Assembly: GCA_947632215.1 (NCBI GenBank)
Contig: CANROJ010000006.1
Coordinates: 1 to 64,000, forward strand
Direction: 5' to 3'
DNA from: an uncultured Flavobacterium sp.
GTDB lineage: Bacteria; Bacteroidota; Bacteroidia; Flavobacteriales; Flavobacteriaceae
Length of the DNA stretch: 64,000 nucleotides
Below the pieces are notes generated by a model. The model was not told where the DNA came from. It searched no databases and saw only the letters and a list, made by a program, of their open reading frames with translations. Positions 27,172 to 36,267 of the stretch are shown here, piece after piece (the first letter of the stretch is position 1; every line of letters begins with the position of its first letter). A program made the translations under genes and the position numbers.

Positions 27172-28485
27172 CTAGTGGCGCAACCACTTGTATAATTCTT
27201 TCCAAGACGGCTTCTTTCCGTACATCAAAATACCTATACGATAAATTTTTGCTGCCATCCAAACCACTAGGAAAAAAGTACCAAATAATATTGCCAATGA
27301 TACAATTACCTGCCAAAATGGTACTCCAAAAGGAATGCGCATTAACATTACGATTGGTGAAGTAAAAGGTATCATAGAAAATATAGTAGCAACACTTCCA
27401 TGAGGATCATTCATAACGGTGAAAAAACCAATATAAACTCCAAGCATCAAAGGTAATAAAATAGGCAATAAAAACTGTTGAGAATCTGTCTCATTATCAA
27501 CTGCTGCCCCAATTGCTGCATATAAAGAACTATAAAGAAAATATCCTCCTATAAAATATAGGATAAAATAAAAAGCTAAAGAAAAAAGAGGTAGTGATAA
27601 AATCTCCGTTATATATGCCTGTAACTCTAAGGCCATTTCCGGATTAAGCTCTTGCCCTACACTTTGCAATTGCTGTACATTATTGGAGGATCCTACAATA
27701 TCTAAACCAAAAACAAAGCTCAAAATAAAAGTAAATATAACAGCTAAAACACCCCATATAAAAAATTGAAGTATTCCTGCTAAAGAAGTTCCCACAATTT
27801 TACCCATCATCAATTGAAAAGGCTTAACGGAAGAAATAATAATCTCTATAATACGATTAGTTTTCTCTTCTATGACCGAACGCATAACCATATTACCATA
27901 GATAATAATGAACATCATGATAAAATATCCAAAAAGACCTCCAATAATTACTTTAATTTCATTTAAACCCTTAATAGTTGTCTCTCCAGTACTTTTTTCC
28001 AAAACTAGATTAACATTGGCTTGTGCATTATCAATAAGTTGCACATCTAAACCTGTGTTTTCTAGATTTATATGAGTAATCTTATTGTTTAGCAATAACT
28101 CAACTTTACTAACAAAACTAAGACTTGGGCTGTCGTTAGAAATATATCGTACATTAGACTCGTACAAATTTATACTATCTTGCAAAGGTATATAAATAAG
28201 TCCCTCATAAAGTTCATCTTGTACATTAGTCCTTAGTGTTTCAAAATCCACTAAAGAGACATCTGAATAATTATATTCTTTATTACTTTCAAATTCGTCA
28301 ATGAAAATACCACTGGGATCATAAATAGCTATTTTCTTTACATCGGCATTCATGCTACTTAAGTATGCAATAAGTCCTGAGAGCAAGATAAAAAAAACAG
28401 GACCTAAAAAAGTCATGACAATAAAGGATTTGTTACGAACCTTTGAAACAAACTCTCTTTTTATAATTAAAGATAAAACACTCAT
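27172..28485 (-). CDS. ABC transporter permease, NatB-type
   Basis: A 437-residue ABC-2 type permease. Seen: N-terminal cytoplasmic stretch and first membrane helix (VMTFLGPVFFILLSGLIAYL), a large extracytoplasmic domain to about residue 180, then five more helices (FGYFIMMFIIIYGNMVMRSVIEEKTNRIIEIIIS is the family hallmark). NatAB and relatives export Na+ or small compounds; substrate not fixed here. It begins 3 bases after the ATPase gene ends. Confidence 0.88.
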   Translation of the reverse strand: MSVLSLIIKREFVSKVRNKSFIVMTFLGPVFFILLSGLIAYLSSMNADVKKIAIYDPSGIFIDEFESNKEYNYSDVSLVDFETLRTNVQDELYEGLIYIPLQDSINLYESNVRYISNDSPSLSFVSKVELLLNNKITHINLENTGLDVQLIDNAQANVNLVLEKSTGETTIKGLNEIKVIIGGLFGYFIMMFIIIYGNMVMRSVIEEKTNRIIEIIISSVKPFQLMMGKIVGTSLAGILQFFIWGVLAVIFTFILSFVFGLDIVGSSNNVQQLQSVGQELNPEMALELQAYITEILSLPLFSLAFYFILYFIGGYFLYSSLYAAIGAAVDNETDSQQFLLPILLPLMLGVYIGFFTVMNDPHGSVATIFSMIPFTSPIVMLMRIPFGVPFWQVIVSLAILFGTFFLVVWMAAKIYRIGILMYGKKPSWKELYKWLRH

Positions 28486-28488
28486 ATT

Positions 28489-29409
28489 TTATTTACTTAC
28501 GCTTTGGATAAATATATCGTTAACACTTGGCATTTGCTCTTGAAAATGAGTTACCTGCCCATGAGAAATTAGAAGTCCTAATAAATCATTAGGAAGCTTT
28601 TTATTCAAATCCACAAGCAACTGCAATTCATTATTCAATGTTTTAAAACTAGTAGGCTTAATAATATAATCCTGACTTAAAGAAAGTATTACTTTTTCAA
28701 CATCATTAGTTACTAACCCTATTTCATAAAGATTACTTCTAAACTCTCTTTTGACCTCTAAAAGTTTTCCTTCTATTAGTTTTTTACTATTATTAATAAG
28801 GGCAATTTCATCACACATCTCCTCTACACTCTCCATGCGGTGAGTAGAGAAAATAATGGTTGTTCCTTTGTTTTTTAGTTCTATTATCTCATCTTTGATG
28901 ATATTGGCATTCACGGGATCAAATCCAGAAAAAGGCTCATCTAAAATAAGAAGTTTCGGATCGTGTAGTACCGTTACAACAAACTGAATTTTTTGAGCCA
29001 TCCCTTTGGATAGTTCTTGAATTTTTTTGTCCCACCAATGACCAATCTCTAACTTATCAAACCAATAATTCAATTGTACTTTGGCCTGTTGCTTACTCAT
29101 TCCTTTTAACTGAGCTAAATACATGGCTTGTTCTCCAACTTTCATTGTTTTATACAAACCTCTCTCTTCTGGCATATATCCTATATCGCTAATATGTTTG
29201 GGATTTAAAGGTATTCCATCTAAGATAATTTGTCCACTATCGGGATAAGTAATTTGGTTAATAATACGAATAAGGGAAGTTTTACCAGCTCCATTAGGTC
29301 CAAGTAAACCATAAATACTGCCTTTAGGGACACTCAAAGATACATGATCTAGGGCTGTTTTATCTGCATATTTCTTAACAACGTCTTTAACTTCTAATAT
29401 AGGTTGCAT
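28489..29409 (-). CDS. ABC transporter ATP-binding protein, NatA-type
   Basis: A 306-residue ATPase. Seen: Walker A GLLGPNGAGKTSLIR at about 34-48, Q-loop, signature ELSKGMAQKIQF (usually LSGGQ, here LSKGM as in the NatA/DrrA group), Walker B LLILDEPFSGFDP, switch His in FSTHRME. Residues 215-306 form the C-terminal extension found in this exporter group. Pairs with the permease immediately downstream. Confidence 0.93.
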   Translation of the reverse strand: MQPILEVKDVVKKYADKTALDHVSLSVPKGSIYGLLGPNGAGKTSLIRIINQITYPDSGQIILDGIPLNPKHISDIGYMPEERGLYKTMKVGEQAMYLAQLKGMSKQQAKVQLNYWFDKLEIGHWWDKKIQELSKGMAQKIQFVVTVLHDPKLLILDEPFSGFDPVNANIIKDEIIELKNKGTTIIFSTHRMESVEEMCDEIALINNSKKLIEGKLLEVKREFRSNLYEIGLVTNDVEKVILSLSQDYIIKPTSFKTLNNELQLLVDLNKKLPNDLLGLLISHGQVTHFQEQMPSVNDIFIQSVSK

Positions 29410-29501
29410 AAACGAATAATGGATTAATTTTTGAATGTAAAAATAGGATAATTAATCTAAAAAATATAATTTTACACCTATTAACAATAGGTATAAAAAA
29501 A

Positions 29502-29528
29502 CCCAACCTTATTAAAAATAAGGTTGGG
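29502..29528 (-). terminator. Terminator of the grpE-dnaJ unit
   Basis: Arms CCCAACCTTA / TAAGGTTGGG with a 7-base loop; on the minus strand seven T follow, so it ends the dnaJ message. Confidence 0.85.
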
Positions 29529-29597
29529 AAAAATTGCTATGAAAAAGAAAATCCACTGTTTTATAAGTGTTAGCCAAAAATAGGACTATTTTTCCAA

Positions 29598-30734
29598 TTA
29601 AGAAAACATTTCTTTTACTTTTTCAAAAAAAGATTTGTCACTTTTTGACGGAGCTGGTTTAAAGTTAGGATCTTCCAAATTATTCTGGAAAAACTCCTTT
29701 TGTTCTTTACTTAACTTCTTAGGAGTCCACACATTAACATGCACTAAAAAATCTCCCGTACCATATCCATTTAAACTTGGAATTCCCTTGGCTTTAAGGC
29801 GTAATATTTTACCAGATTGAATTCCTTCTTCTAATTTAATACGCACTTTTCCAGTAACGGTTTCAATCTCTTTGGACCCACCCAAAGCAGCTTCTGCAAA
29901 ACTAATATAAAGATCTAAGTGAATATTGTCACCTTCTCTTTTAAGAGTTTCGTGGTCTAATTCTTGAATTACAACCAATAAATCTCCTGGCACACTATTT
30001 TTGCTAGGAGCCTCGTTACCTTTACCACTTACTTTTAATTGCATACCATCTGCAACCCCAGCAGGAATTTTGATAGACACAGTCTCTTCCTGAAGAATCA
30101 TACCGTCTTTATCTGCTCCTTGAGGTTTATGGTCTAATACAGAACCGCTTCCGCCACATGTATCACATGCCACTGCAGTTTGCATTTTACCCAACATAGT
30201 ACTAACCATTTTTACTATCTGTCCTGTACCATTACAAGTAGGACATGTTTTATAAGTTACTCCAGGTGCTTGAATCTTACGTTTTACCTTAATTTTCTTT
30301 TCTACCCCTGTAGCTATATCTTCTAAAGTCAAATTAACTTTAATTCTAAGGCTAGTTCCTTTTACGGATCTTCTTCCTTGGCTTTGACCCGAGCCAAATC
30401 CTCCGAAGCCTCCAAAACCACCACTACCAAAAATATCTCCAAACTGACTGAAGATATCTTCCATATTCATGTGTCCACCTTGTCCACCGAAGCCTCCAAA
30501 GCCACCACTACCATCAAAGGCTGCGTGCCCAAACTGGTCATATTTGGCTTTCTTGTCATCATTGCTTAAAACCTCATATGCCTCAGCAGCTTCTTTAAAT
30601 TTCTCTTCAGCCTCTTTATCTCCTGGGTTTTTATCAGGATGGTATTGAATAGCTTTCTTGCGATAAGCCTTTTTTATAGCTCCCGCATCTGCACTTTTAT
30701 CAACACCTAATATTTCGTAATAATCCTTTTTCAT
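29598..30734 (-). CDS. dnaJ: Chaperone DnaJ with reduced zinc region
   Basis: A 378-residue Hsp40 that stimulates DnaK ATPase. Seen: J domain with YHPDKNPGD, Gly/Phe region at about 75-120 ([11 protein letters not shown]...), a zinc region with only two CxxCxGxG motifs (CPTCNGTG and CDTCGGSG) instead of four, then C-terminal peptide-binding domains and a Lys/Pro-rich tail. The loss of two motifs leaves a single zinc site. It follows grpE by 32 bases in one unit. Confidence 0.96.
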   Translation of the reverse strand: MKKDYYEILGVDKSADAGAIKKAYRKKAIQYHPDKNPGDKEAEEKFKEAAEAYEVLSNDDKKAKYDQFGHAAFDGSGGFGGFGGQGGHMNMEDIFSQFGDIFGSGGFGGFGGFGSGQSQGRRSVKGTSLRIKVNLTLEDIATGVEKKIKVKRKIQAPGVTYKTCPTCNGTGQIVKMVSTMLGKMQTAVACDTCGGSGSVLDHKPQGADKDGMILQEETVSIKIPAGVADGMQLKVSGKGNEAPSKNSVPGDLLVVIQELDHETLKREGDNIHLDLYISFAEAALGGSKEIETVTGKVRIKLEEGIQSGKILRLKAKGIPSLNGYGTGDFLVHVNVWTPKKLSKEQKEFFQNNLEDPNFKPAPSKSDKSFFEKVKEMFS

Positions 30735-30766
30735 TTTGTAGATCTATTAATTATTTTAGCCCAAGA

Positions 30767-31348
30767 CTATTGTCCTATAACTACTTTAGGAAAACGAATA
30801 ATCTTATCCCCCAATTTATATCCCTTCTCGATTACATCTACTACTTTACCAGTAAATTCATCTCCAGCAGGAATTTGAGTGATAGCCTCTGCTATATCCA
30901 CATTAAATACATCACCTTTATTGATAACTAACTCTTCTAATCCTTTAGTATTTAAAGTGTCTTTTAGTTTAGAGCTAATCAATTTGACTCCTGTTAAATG
31001 ATCACTTTCACCTTCTTTTTCTAACTCAGAAATAGCACGTTCGAAATCATCTAATACTGGTAACAAACTTTGAATAATATCTTGTCCTGCAGTTCTAAAC
31101 AACTCCATGCGCTCTTTTGCAGTTCTTCTTTTAAAGTTTTCAAACTCTGCAAATAAACGTAAGTATCTATCCTTCTCTTCTGCCAATTTATTGGTTAATT
31201 CCTCTTCTGGAGATAATTCTACCACTGGCTCAGCTTGGGATTCTGAGTTTTGCTCTACTTCCTGGGCATCTACTTGCTCATTAACCACTTCTTGGGTATT
31301 TTGGTCTTGAACTTCTTGTTCGCTATGTATATCTTTTTTAGAATTCAT
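30767..31348 (-). CDS. grpE: Nucleotide exchange factor GrpE
   Basis: A 193-residue GrpE, which drives ADP release from DnaK. Seen: acidic, Gln/Glu-rich disordered N-terminus to residue 50, long helix EKDRYLRLFAEFENFKRRTAKER with the family's AEFxNxxRR pattern, and C-terminal beta domain ending VIEKGYKLGDKIIRFPKVVIGQ. First gene of the grpE-dnaJ unit; see the promoter entry at 31391-31430. Confidence 0.96.
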   Translation of the reverse strand: MNSKKDIHSEQEVQDQNTQEVVNEQVDAQEVEQNSESQAEPVVELSPEEELTNKLAEEKDRYLRLFAEFENFKRRTAKERMELFRTAGQDIIQSLLPVLDDFERAISELEKEGESDHLTGVKLISSKLKDTLNTKGLEELVINKGDVFNVDIAEAITQIPAGDEFTGKVVDVIEKGYKLGDKIIRFPKVVIGQ

Positions 31349-31390
31349 ATCTTTAGAAAAATTATTTAACGTTTTATCCTAACCTTAATA

Positions 31391-31430
31391 GCAAATCCTT
31401 TGCCAAGGTATATCTGCTGTCATAATGACA
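31391..31430 (-). promoter_or_regulatory. Candidate sigma-54-type heat-shock promoter of grpE
   Basis: Minus strand: TTGGCA-AAGGAT-TTGC (31406 down to 31391) has GG and GC exactly ten bases apart, the sigma-54 layout. Upstream lies the palindrome TGTCAT-A-ATGACA (31430 down to 31418), centred about 20 bases from the GG. Predicted start near 31379 leaves a 31-base leader. No CIRCE element and no clear -7 element are seen. Confidence 0.5.
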
Positions 31431-31486
31431 CGAAAAAAGCAATATATAGGTTGTTTTTGGCACAAGTTCAGACATAAACAGCACCT

Positions 31487-32395
31487 CTATTTACTATAAA
31501 TCTGTTCTAAAGCCTCTCTTAATGTAGGATATTTAAAAGTAAATCCAGCTTGTTGGATCTTCTGACTACTAACTTTTTGTCCATCTAGAACTAAAGTTGA
31601 TTTTTGTTTTAAGACCATTCTAAGTACCCAAGCCGGCACTGTAAAACCAACTAATCTTTTGCCTAAGACATCTGCTAATATTTGGGTAAATTCCTTATTA
31701 GTATTCGGACTCGGAGACACTGCATTGTAGACTCCTGATATATTATGCTCTATAGCAAAAATAAACATATCTACTAAATCCTGATGATGTATCCAACTAT
31801 AATATTGCTTGGCGCTTCCCAAGGTACTACCTAGACCTAATTCAATAGGCTTACTCATCTTTGGCAATGCGCCACTAAAACGATCTAAAAAAAGACCGAT
31901 ACGCAAAAGTACTACCTCAACATTATTTTGTTTGAATTGTAAGTTCTGCTTCTCCCAACTTCTAACAACTTCGGCTAAAAAACCTTCTGCTCTCTCATGG
32001 GTATCTTCTTGTTGAAACTCTGGCAAGTCTTTATAGATTCCTATAGCTGATGCGCAAACAACTTTCTGTACCTTATTGGGATATTGCATTAAAGTCTGCT
32101 GTAAAAAAGTAGTGGGAATAACTCTTGAGTCTATAATTTGTTGTTTACCACTTTTGGACCACGAACCAGCAATACTACTACCACTAAGATGAACAATAAT
32201 TTGAACTTGATCTAAAGCTTGACTCTGAATTTGTCCTTTATAGGGATCCCAATAAAAGCCCTTAGCATCTATAAAAACGCCTTCTAATTTATTTCTATCC
32301 GTTGTTAAATAACAAACTTCAAAATCTTTATCTAATAAACTTTGAACAAGTTTTTTACCGATAGCGCCAGTGGCACCAGTGACTAATACTTTCAT
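31487..32395 (-). CDS. TIGR01777 family NAD(P)-binding epimerase-like protein
   Basis: A 302-residue extended-SDR protein (YfcH/SulA type). Seen: VTGATGAIGKKLVQSL at the N-terminus, VHLSGSSIAG, CASAIGIYKD (Ser and Tyr-type active site with YK), SWIHHQDLV and GVYNAVSPSPNTNKEF, and the C-terminal DUF1731 end LREALEQIY. Substrate unknown. It overlaps the DUF4442 gene by four bases, so the two are translated together. Confidence 0.9.
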   Translation of the reverse strand: MKVLVTGATGAIGKKLVQSLLDKDFEVCYLTTDRNKLEGVFIDAKGFYWDPYKGQIQSQALDQVQIIVHLSGSSIAGSWSKSGKQQIIDSRVIPTTFLQQTLMQYPNKVQKVVCASAIGIYKDLPEFQQEDTHERAEGFLAEVVRSWEKQNLQFKQNNVEVVLLRIGLFLDRFSGALPKMSKPIELGLGSTLGSAKQYYSWIHHQDLVDMFIFAIEHNISGVYNAVSPSPNTNKEFTQILADVLGKRLVGFTVPAWVLRMVLKQKSTLVLDGQKVSSQKIQQAGFTFKYPTLREALEQIYSK

Positions 32396-32856
32396 ATTTT
32401 CTTTGGTTTAACTTTAATTGTCCACTCAAAACTCATGGAACTAACCTGATCTCCACTTTGATCCTTTCCTACACTATTGAGCCAAATAGTTACAGGTCCT
32501 TGAGTATCGATGGCTTGTTTAATGGCCTGGTCAACTAATTTACCTTCTTTACAAGTAAAGGTTATTCTACCGGTTGCCTTCTTAGTAAAACTACTCTTAT
32601 TACTAAGGACAAGCATGGAGATATTATGACCACTATGTCTTATTTTCTGCATCATTAAAACCCCAGTAGATAATTCAGCAGCCATTGCCTGTACAGCAAA
32701 ATACATAGATCTAAATGGATTCTGATTGATCCATTTATGACGTACAGTAGTTGTAGCTTGCTCAGCGGATAAAAACTGCAATCTCACTCCAGACCAATAA
32801 GCTGATGGTAATTTAAAAAACAAAAAGCGATTGACGTTTGTTACATTAAAATTCAT
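32392..32856 (-). CDS. DUF4442 (hotdog-fold) protein
   Basis: A 154-residue protein of the DUF4442 hotdog family related to acyl-CoA thioesterases. Seen: FKLPSAYWSGVRLQFLS and NPFRSMYFAVQAMAAELSTGVLMM, the family's central helix. Catalytic Asp/Glu typical of true thioesterases is not evident. First of a two-gene unit with the TIGR01777 gene. Confidence 0.85.
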   Translation of the reverse strand: MNFNVTNVNRFLFFKLPSAYWSGVRLQFLSAEQATTTVRHKWINQNPFRSMYFAVQAMAAELSTGVLMMQKIRHSGHNISMLVLSNKSSFTKKATGRITFTCKEGKLVDQAIKQAIDTQGPVTIWLNSVGKDQSGDQVSSMSFEWTIKVKPKKI

Positions 32857-32948
32857 AAGATTGGTATTTTCAATAAATATACAAGAAAAATCTAAGACAG
32901 CACTTTTAAATGGATAAGTTAAAATTTAGTTAATTTACAGTACTATGC

Positions 32949-32981
32949 TATACAAAGTACCTTCTTTTGTATATATATTTG
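32949..32981 (+). promoter_or_regulatory. padR promoter and candidate operator
   Basis: Inverted repeat TATACAAA-N9-TTTGTATA (32949-32973) lies directly before the -7 element TATATTTG (32974-32981), so it covers the place of the -33 element. A natural site for autorepression by the PadR protein encoded 24 bases on. Confidence 0.6.
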
Positions 32982-33004
32982 TATAACATATTAAACGAGC
33001 ATAA

Positions 33005-33346
33005 ATGAATATTGAAAACACTAAGGCTCAAATGAGAAAAGGCATCTTAGATTTCTGCATCTTAAGCATTTTGCAAGAAAGAGATTGCTATACCTCAGAA
33101 ATTCTAGATGAATTAAAAGCCGTGAAGTTAGTAGTGGTAGAGGGAACTGTTTATCCTTTACTTACAAGACTAAAAAACGACGATTACCTTTCTTATAGAT
33201 GGGAAGAATCCATATCTGGACCACCCAGAAAATACTATAAACTAACACAGAAAGGACAACTATTCTTAGGTGAACTAGCCAAAACCTGGAATGAATTAGC
33301 GCAGGCTGTAGATAAAATAACCACTAAAACACAACGCGATGAATAA
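33005..33346 (+). CDS. PadR family transcriptional regulator
   Basis: A 113-residue winged-helix repressor. Seen: KGILDFCILSILQERDCYTSEIL, VEGTVYPLLTRLKNDDYLSYRWEES and GPPRKYYKLTQKGQLFL, the standard PadR helix-turn-helix and wing. Its gene overlaps the next by 8 bases. PadR next to a PspC-domain membrane protein is a common Bacteroidota pairing, thought to answer envelope stress; the partner is probably its target. Confidence 0.93.
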   Translation: MNIENTKAQMRKGILDFCILSILQERDCYTSEILDELKAVKLVVVEGTVYPLLTRLKNDDYLSYRWEESISGPPRKYYKLTQKGQLFLGELAKTWNELAQAVDKITTKTQRDE

Positions 33347-34871
33347 GACACTAACCGTAAATATCGCAGGAAGTGTTTTCCACATAGAGGAAAACGCTTT
33401 TGTAAAACTTGATATATATCTCAAAACAATTAAAGCTAATTTCCCTTTAGAGGAAAGAGACGAAATTCTTCATGATATTGAATTGAGAATAGCAGAATTG
33501 TTTTTAGAGGAACTAAATTTCTCCAAAGAGGTAATTACATTAAAAGATGTTGAAAGAGTAATTCATATTATGGGGACACCCGATGATTACAATTTACAAC
33601 AAGAATATGATAAATCAGATCAGACAAATCATGTAAGAGCTAAGAAACTCTTCAGAGATACTCAAAATAAAGTTTTAGGAGGAGTACTAAGCGGATTAGG
33701 GCATTACTTTAATATTGATGTTATTTGGTTGCGTATTATATTGGTGATACTAGTATTGTTTTTTGGAACTGGAGTACTATTGTATATATTACTATGGATA
33801 TTAATTCCAGCGGCTAAGACAACTAGCCAAATATTGGAGATGCAGGGACAGCCTATCAATGTGAATACGATTGAAAATAGTGTAAAAAAAAACATTGATA
33901 ATTTCCAGCAAAACCTGGCTCAAATAGACCTAGACCCCATTAAAAACAAGGCAAAGAAGGCTACTAAGGCAACTGGTTCAGTGATAGCTCAAACCCTTGG
34001 AATAATTTTCATTGTAGTGAGTTGTCTTGGATTAATACCTTTAATAATTTTATTATTTTCAGCCCTATCGCTCAATAATCCTGAAATCTTAGACATTTTA
34101 GACTCACAAAATCTTGCCATAGATATAGCTGGATTTACAGCACTGAGCACTATTCTTTGGGCGGGATTCTTTATTGCTGCCTTGCCTCTTGTAGGAATCT
34201 TTATAATTGGTCTACGCCTTTTGTACAGTAATATAAAATATGTAGTACTTACTTTAATTATACTTTTTATCTTATGGATAGGTAGTATTATTGCTTTTAT
34301 TATACCAGTAGTAAATCAACAAAATCATATAGTTCTAGAGCAATTTAGTACTAGATATGGTTACAGAGTTACAAACCCTGGGCAAGACAGAGTGAAAACT
34401 GATTATTTTTTAGAGCAAGCATTAGGTCAGACAAACAACATTATAATAGAATTTAAAGACCCAAGCTACTTTACAAACCTATGGTCTCAAGAGGATCAGG
34501 CTTTAGCTAATACACAAGACCAACAAACAATAAAAGCCTCGATGCGTATCTCTGAAACATTTTCCCAGGATATGTATATAAAAGCACTTATACACACCGA
34601 TGATAATATCAATAAAAACATAGCCTGGAAAGACTCCTTTATAGTGATAGATCAACAAGGTCAGCAGCTTATTTTAAGTACAGCTCCTACCGATGATATT
34701 CTACAGAGCACTGGTAAAGAGAATCTTAGTTTGCAATACACTTTGTATTTACCACAGGGCAAAACAATTCAGATTACAAATTCGCTTAAAGACTTATTGA
34801 ACTTACCTGAATTACAGGTAGACAAAAAGTATACTTTAAATACTCAAGGCGAATTAGTTGAGTTTAATTAA
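33339..34871 (+). CDS. PspC-domain membrane protein
   Basis: A 510-residue protein. Residues 1-85 are a helical domain (RDEILHDIELRIAELF), then a PspC domain at about 105-155 (LFRDTQNKVLGGVLSGLGHYFNIDVIWLR, followed by a membrane helix), a linker, three or four further membrane helices at about 215-325, and a C-terminal beta-rich region ending KYTLNTQGELVEFN, likely periplasmic. The PspC domain points to envelope-stress response; there are no PspA/F genes in the window. Confidence 0.85.
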   Translation: MNKTLTVNIAGSVFHIEENAFVKLDIYLKTIKANFPLEERDEILHDIELRIAELFLEELNFSKEVITLKDVERVIHIMGTPDDYNLQQEYDKSDQTNHVRAKKLFRDTQNKVLGGVLSGLGHYFNIDVIWLRIILVILVLFFGTGVLLYILLWILIPAAKTTSQILEMQGQPINVNTIENSVKKNIDNFQQNLAQIDLDPIKNKAKKATKATGSVIAQTLGIIFIVVSCLGLIPLIILLFSALSLNNPEILDILDSQNLAIDIAGFTALSTILWAGFFIAALPLVGIFIIGLRLLYSNIKYVVLTLIILFILWIGSIIAFIIPVVNQQNHIVLEQFSTRYGYRVTNPGQDRVKTDYFLEQALGQTNNIIIEFKDPSYFTNLWSQEDQALANTQDQQTIKASMRISETFSQDMYIKALIHTDDNINKNIAWKDSFIVIDQQGQQLILSTAPTDDILQSTGKENLSLQYTLYLPQGKTIQITNSLKDLLNLPELQVDKKYTLNTQGELVEFN

Positions 34872-34876
34872 GTCAT

Positions 34877-34916
34877 AAAAAAAGCAGTTATTCTTTAAAT
34901 AACTGCTTTTTTTTTT
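34877..34916. terminator. Bidirectional terminator
   Basis: Arms AAAAAAAGCAGTTATT and complement, T-runs on both sides; lies between convergent genes ending at 34871 and 34934. Confidence 0.9.
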
Positions 34917-34933
34917 AATCAAAACAAGACTTC

Positions 34934-35635
34934 CTAATGGGCTCCTGCTTGATTTTGAGCGTCTTGAATCATTTTCTCACTTGCTCTAATTCCAAACTCT
35001 ACTCTTCTATTTTGAGCACGTCCTGATTCTGTATCATTGGAAGCAATAGGATCAGCAATACCCATTCCTTCTGTAATCATACGATTACCTGCTACTCCTT
35101 GTTCCATCAAATATTGCTTTACCGAAGCTGCTCTTTGCTTAGACAAACTTAAGTTATACTCTTCTCTACCAGTATTATCTGTATACCCATAAATACTAAT
35201 ATAAGTATCTGGTTCTTGTTTAAAAACTGTGGCTAATTTGTCCAAATTATCTTTAGCTTTCTGGGTAAGAGTAGCTTTATTAGTAGCGAAATTAACTGAG
35301 TTTTCTCCTAATACTAATTTAATTCCTTCTCCTACTCTTTCCACTTGGGCTCCTGGAACAGTTTGTTCAATAGCGCGGGCTTGTTTGTCCATTTTATTAC
35401 CAATAATACCGCCAGTTGCCCCACCGATAACTCCTCCAAGAACAGCTCCTAAGGCCCCGTTACCACCTTTACCTAAATTATTTCCTAAAATACCACCAAT
35501 CAAAGCTCCTCCTGCTACACCTATAGCAGCACCTCTTTGGGTTTTATTGGTATTCTTAACCGACTCACAACTTGTAAAACTAACACTCGCAGTTAATAAT
35601 GTAGCTGCCATTGTAATGCTTATTAATTTTCTCAT
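34934..35635 (-). CDS. OmpA-family lipoprotein with glycine zipper
   Basis: A 233-residue lipoprotein: signal ending at SFTSC, then a glycine-zipper region at about 35-85 (GAAIGVAGGALIGGILG, GAVLGGVIGGATGG) that may insert in the membrane, then an OmpA C-terminal peptidoglycan-binding domain (ISIYGYTDNTGREEYNLSLS, SDTES-type NDTESGRAQNRRVEF with the Asp/Arg that grip diaminopimelate). Like YiaD in outline. It links outer membrane and wall. Followed by a lipocalin-like gene on the same strand upstream (20 bases). Confidence 0.92.
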   Translation of the reverse strand: MRKLISITMAATLLTASVSFTSCESVKNTNKTQRGAAIGVAGGALIGGILGNNLGKGGNGALGAVLGGVIGGATGGIIGNKMDKQARAIEQTVPGAQVERVGEGIKLVLGENSVNFATNKATLTQKAKDNLDKLATVFKQEPDTYISIYGYTDNTGREEYNLSLSKQRAASVKQYLMEQGVAGNRMITEGMGIADPIASNDTESGRAQNRRVEFGIRASEKMIQDAQNQAGAH

Positions 35636-35655
35636 AATTATTGCTTTTTAAAGGG

Positions 35656-36114
35656 TTAATTTCTAACAAAATGATAAGTAACATCATAGGCTTGTCCATT
35701 AGCATAAAACTTGTCTAACAACTGAAAACTTGTTGCAGTCTGATTAGCTACTTCTAAAGAGTAACCAGTGGTTACTTGTTTAGCTTTTTCGCCTTGGTCA
35801 ACAAACTTAAATTCAAACAAACCACTAGGAGTTATACTCCACTTAAAATTACTCTCAAACGAAGGACAGTTTCCACCTTGGGTTAGTTCTAAAGAACCAG
35901 TATTATTATTAGAAACAAAATTCCACTGACTTCCTTGAAAACAACTAGCATCAGCAATGTTGAAGGAATAAACTTTTACAAACTCACCCCCTATGTGGGT
36001 AACCTTAGTTAGAGTCCAACTTCCTTTTAGGCCTACTTGACTCCTAGAATCCATTGTTGGCTTACAAGAAGCTACAAATAATGCAATGGCGAATAAATAA
36101 AATAATTTTCTCAT
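35656..36114 (-). CDS. Lipocalin-like lipoprotein
   Basis: A 152-residue lipoprotein: signal ending LFVASC, then a small beta barrel-like region with the lipocalin_4 style start LKGSWTLTKVTHIGG and strands such as SFQLLDKFYANGQAYDVTYHFV. Four Cys after the lipid Cys suggest one or two disulfides. Ligand unknown. Probably read together with the OmpA-like gene. Confidence 0.75.
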   Translation of the reverse strand: MRKLFYLFAIALFVASCKPTMDSRSQVGLKGSWTLTKVTHIGGEFVKVYSFNIADASCFQGSQWNFVSNNNTGSLELTQGGNCPSFESNFKWSITPSGLFEFKFVDQGEKAKQVTTGYSLEVANQTATSFQLLDKFYANGQAYDVTYHFVRN

Positions 36115-36173
36115 ATACTTTTTTTTTAATGTTAATCTGTTCTACAATTTACTTTCGTAGCTAAACACAAAGA

Positions 36174-36214
36174 TGTCAAAGTGTCAGCGTTTTGGCATTC
36201 GGCATCTTTTTTGC
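36174..36214 (+). promoter_or_regulatory. Candidate sigma-54-type heat-shock promoter of htpG
   Basis: CGGCATCTTTTTTGC (36200-36214) has GG and GC ten bases apart, as in sigma-54 promoters. The repeat TGTCA-AAG-TGTCA (36174-36186) is centred 21 bases before the GG. Predicted start near 36226, leader about 42 bases. Same layout as at grpE. Confidence 0.5.
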
Positions 36215-36267
36215 CTCTTTCTATGTAAATTTACTAAAATTAAGTCAAATAAATAAAATTCATTCTT

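Noticed and set aside
31450..31472. TTGGCACAAGTTCAGA on the plus strand as a second sigma-54 promoter
   Set aside because: Second half reads GA rather than GC and no gene lies downstream in that direction.
35229..35651. Plus-strand frame of 140 residues, Pro/Ala-rich
   Set aside because: Antisense to the glycine-zipper of the OmpA-like gene; composition is the mirror of Gly codons.
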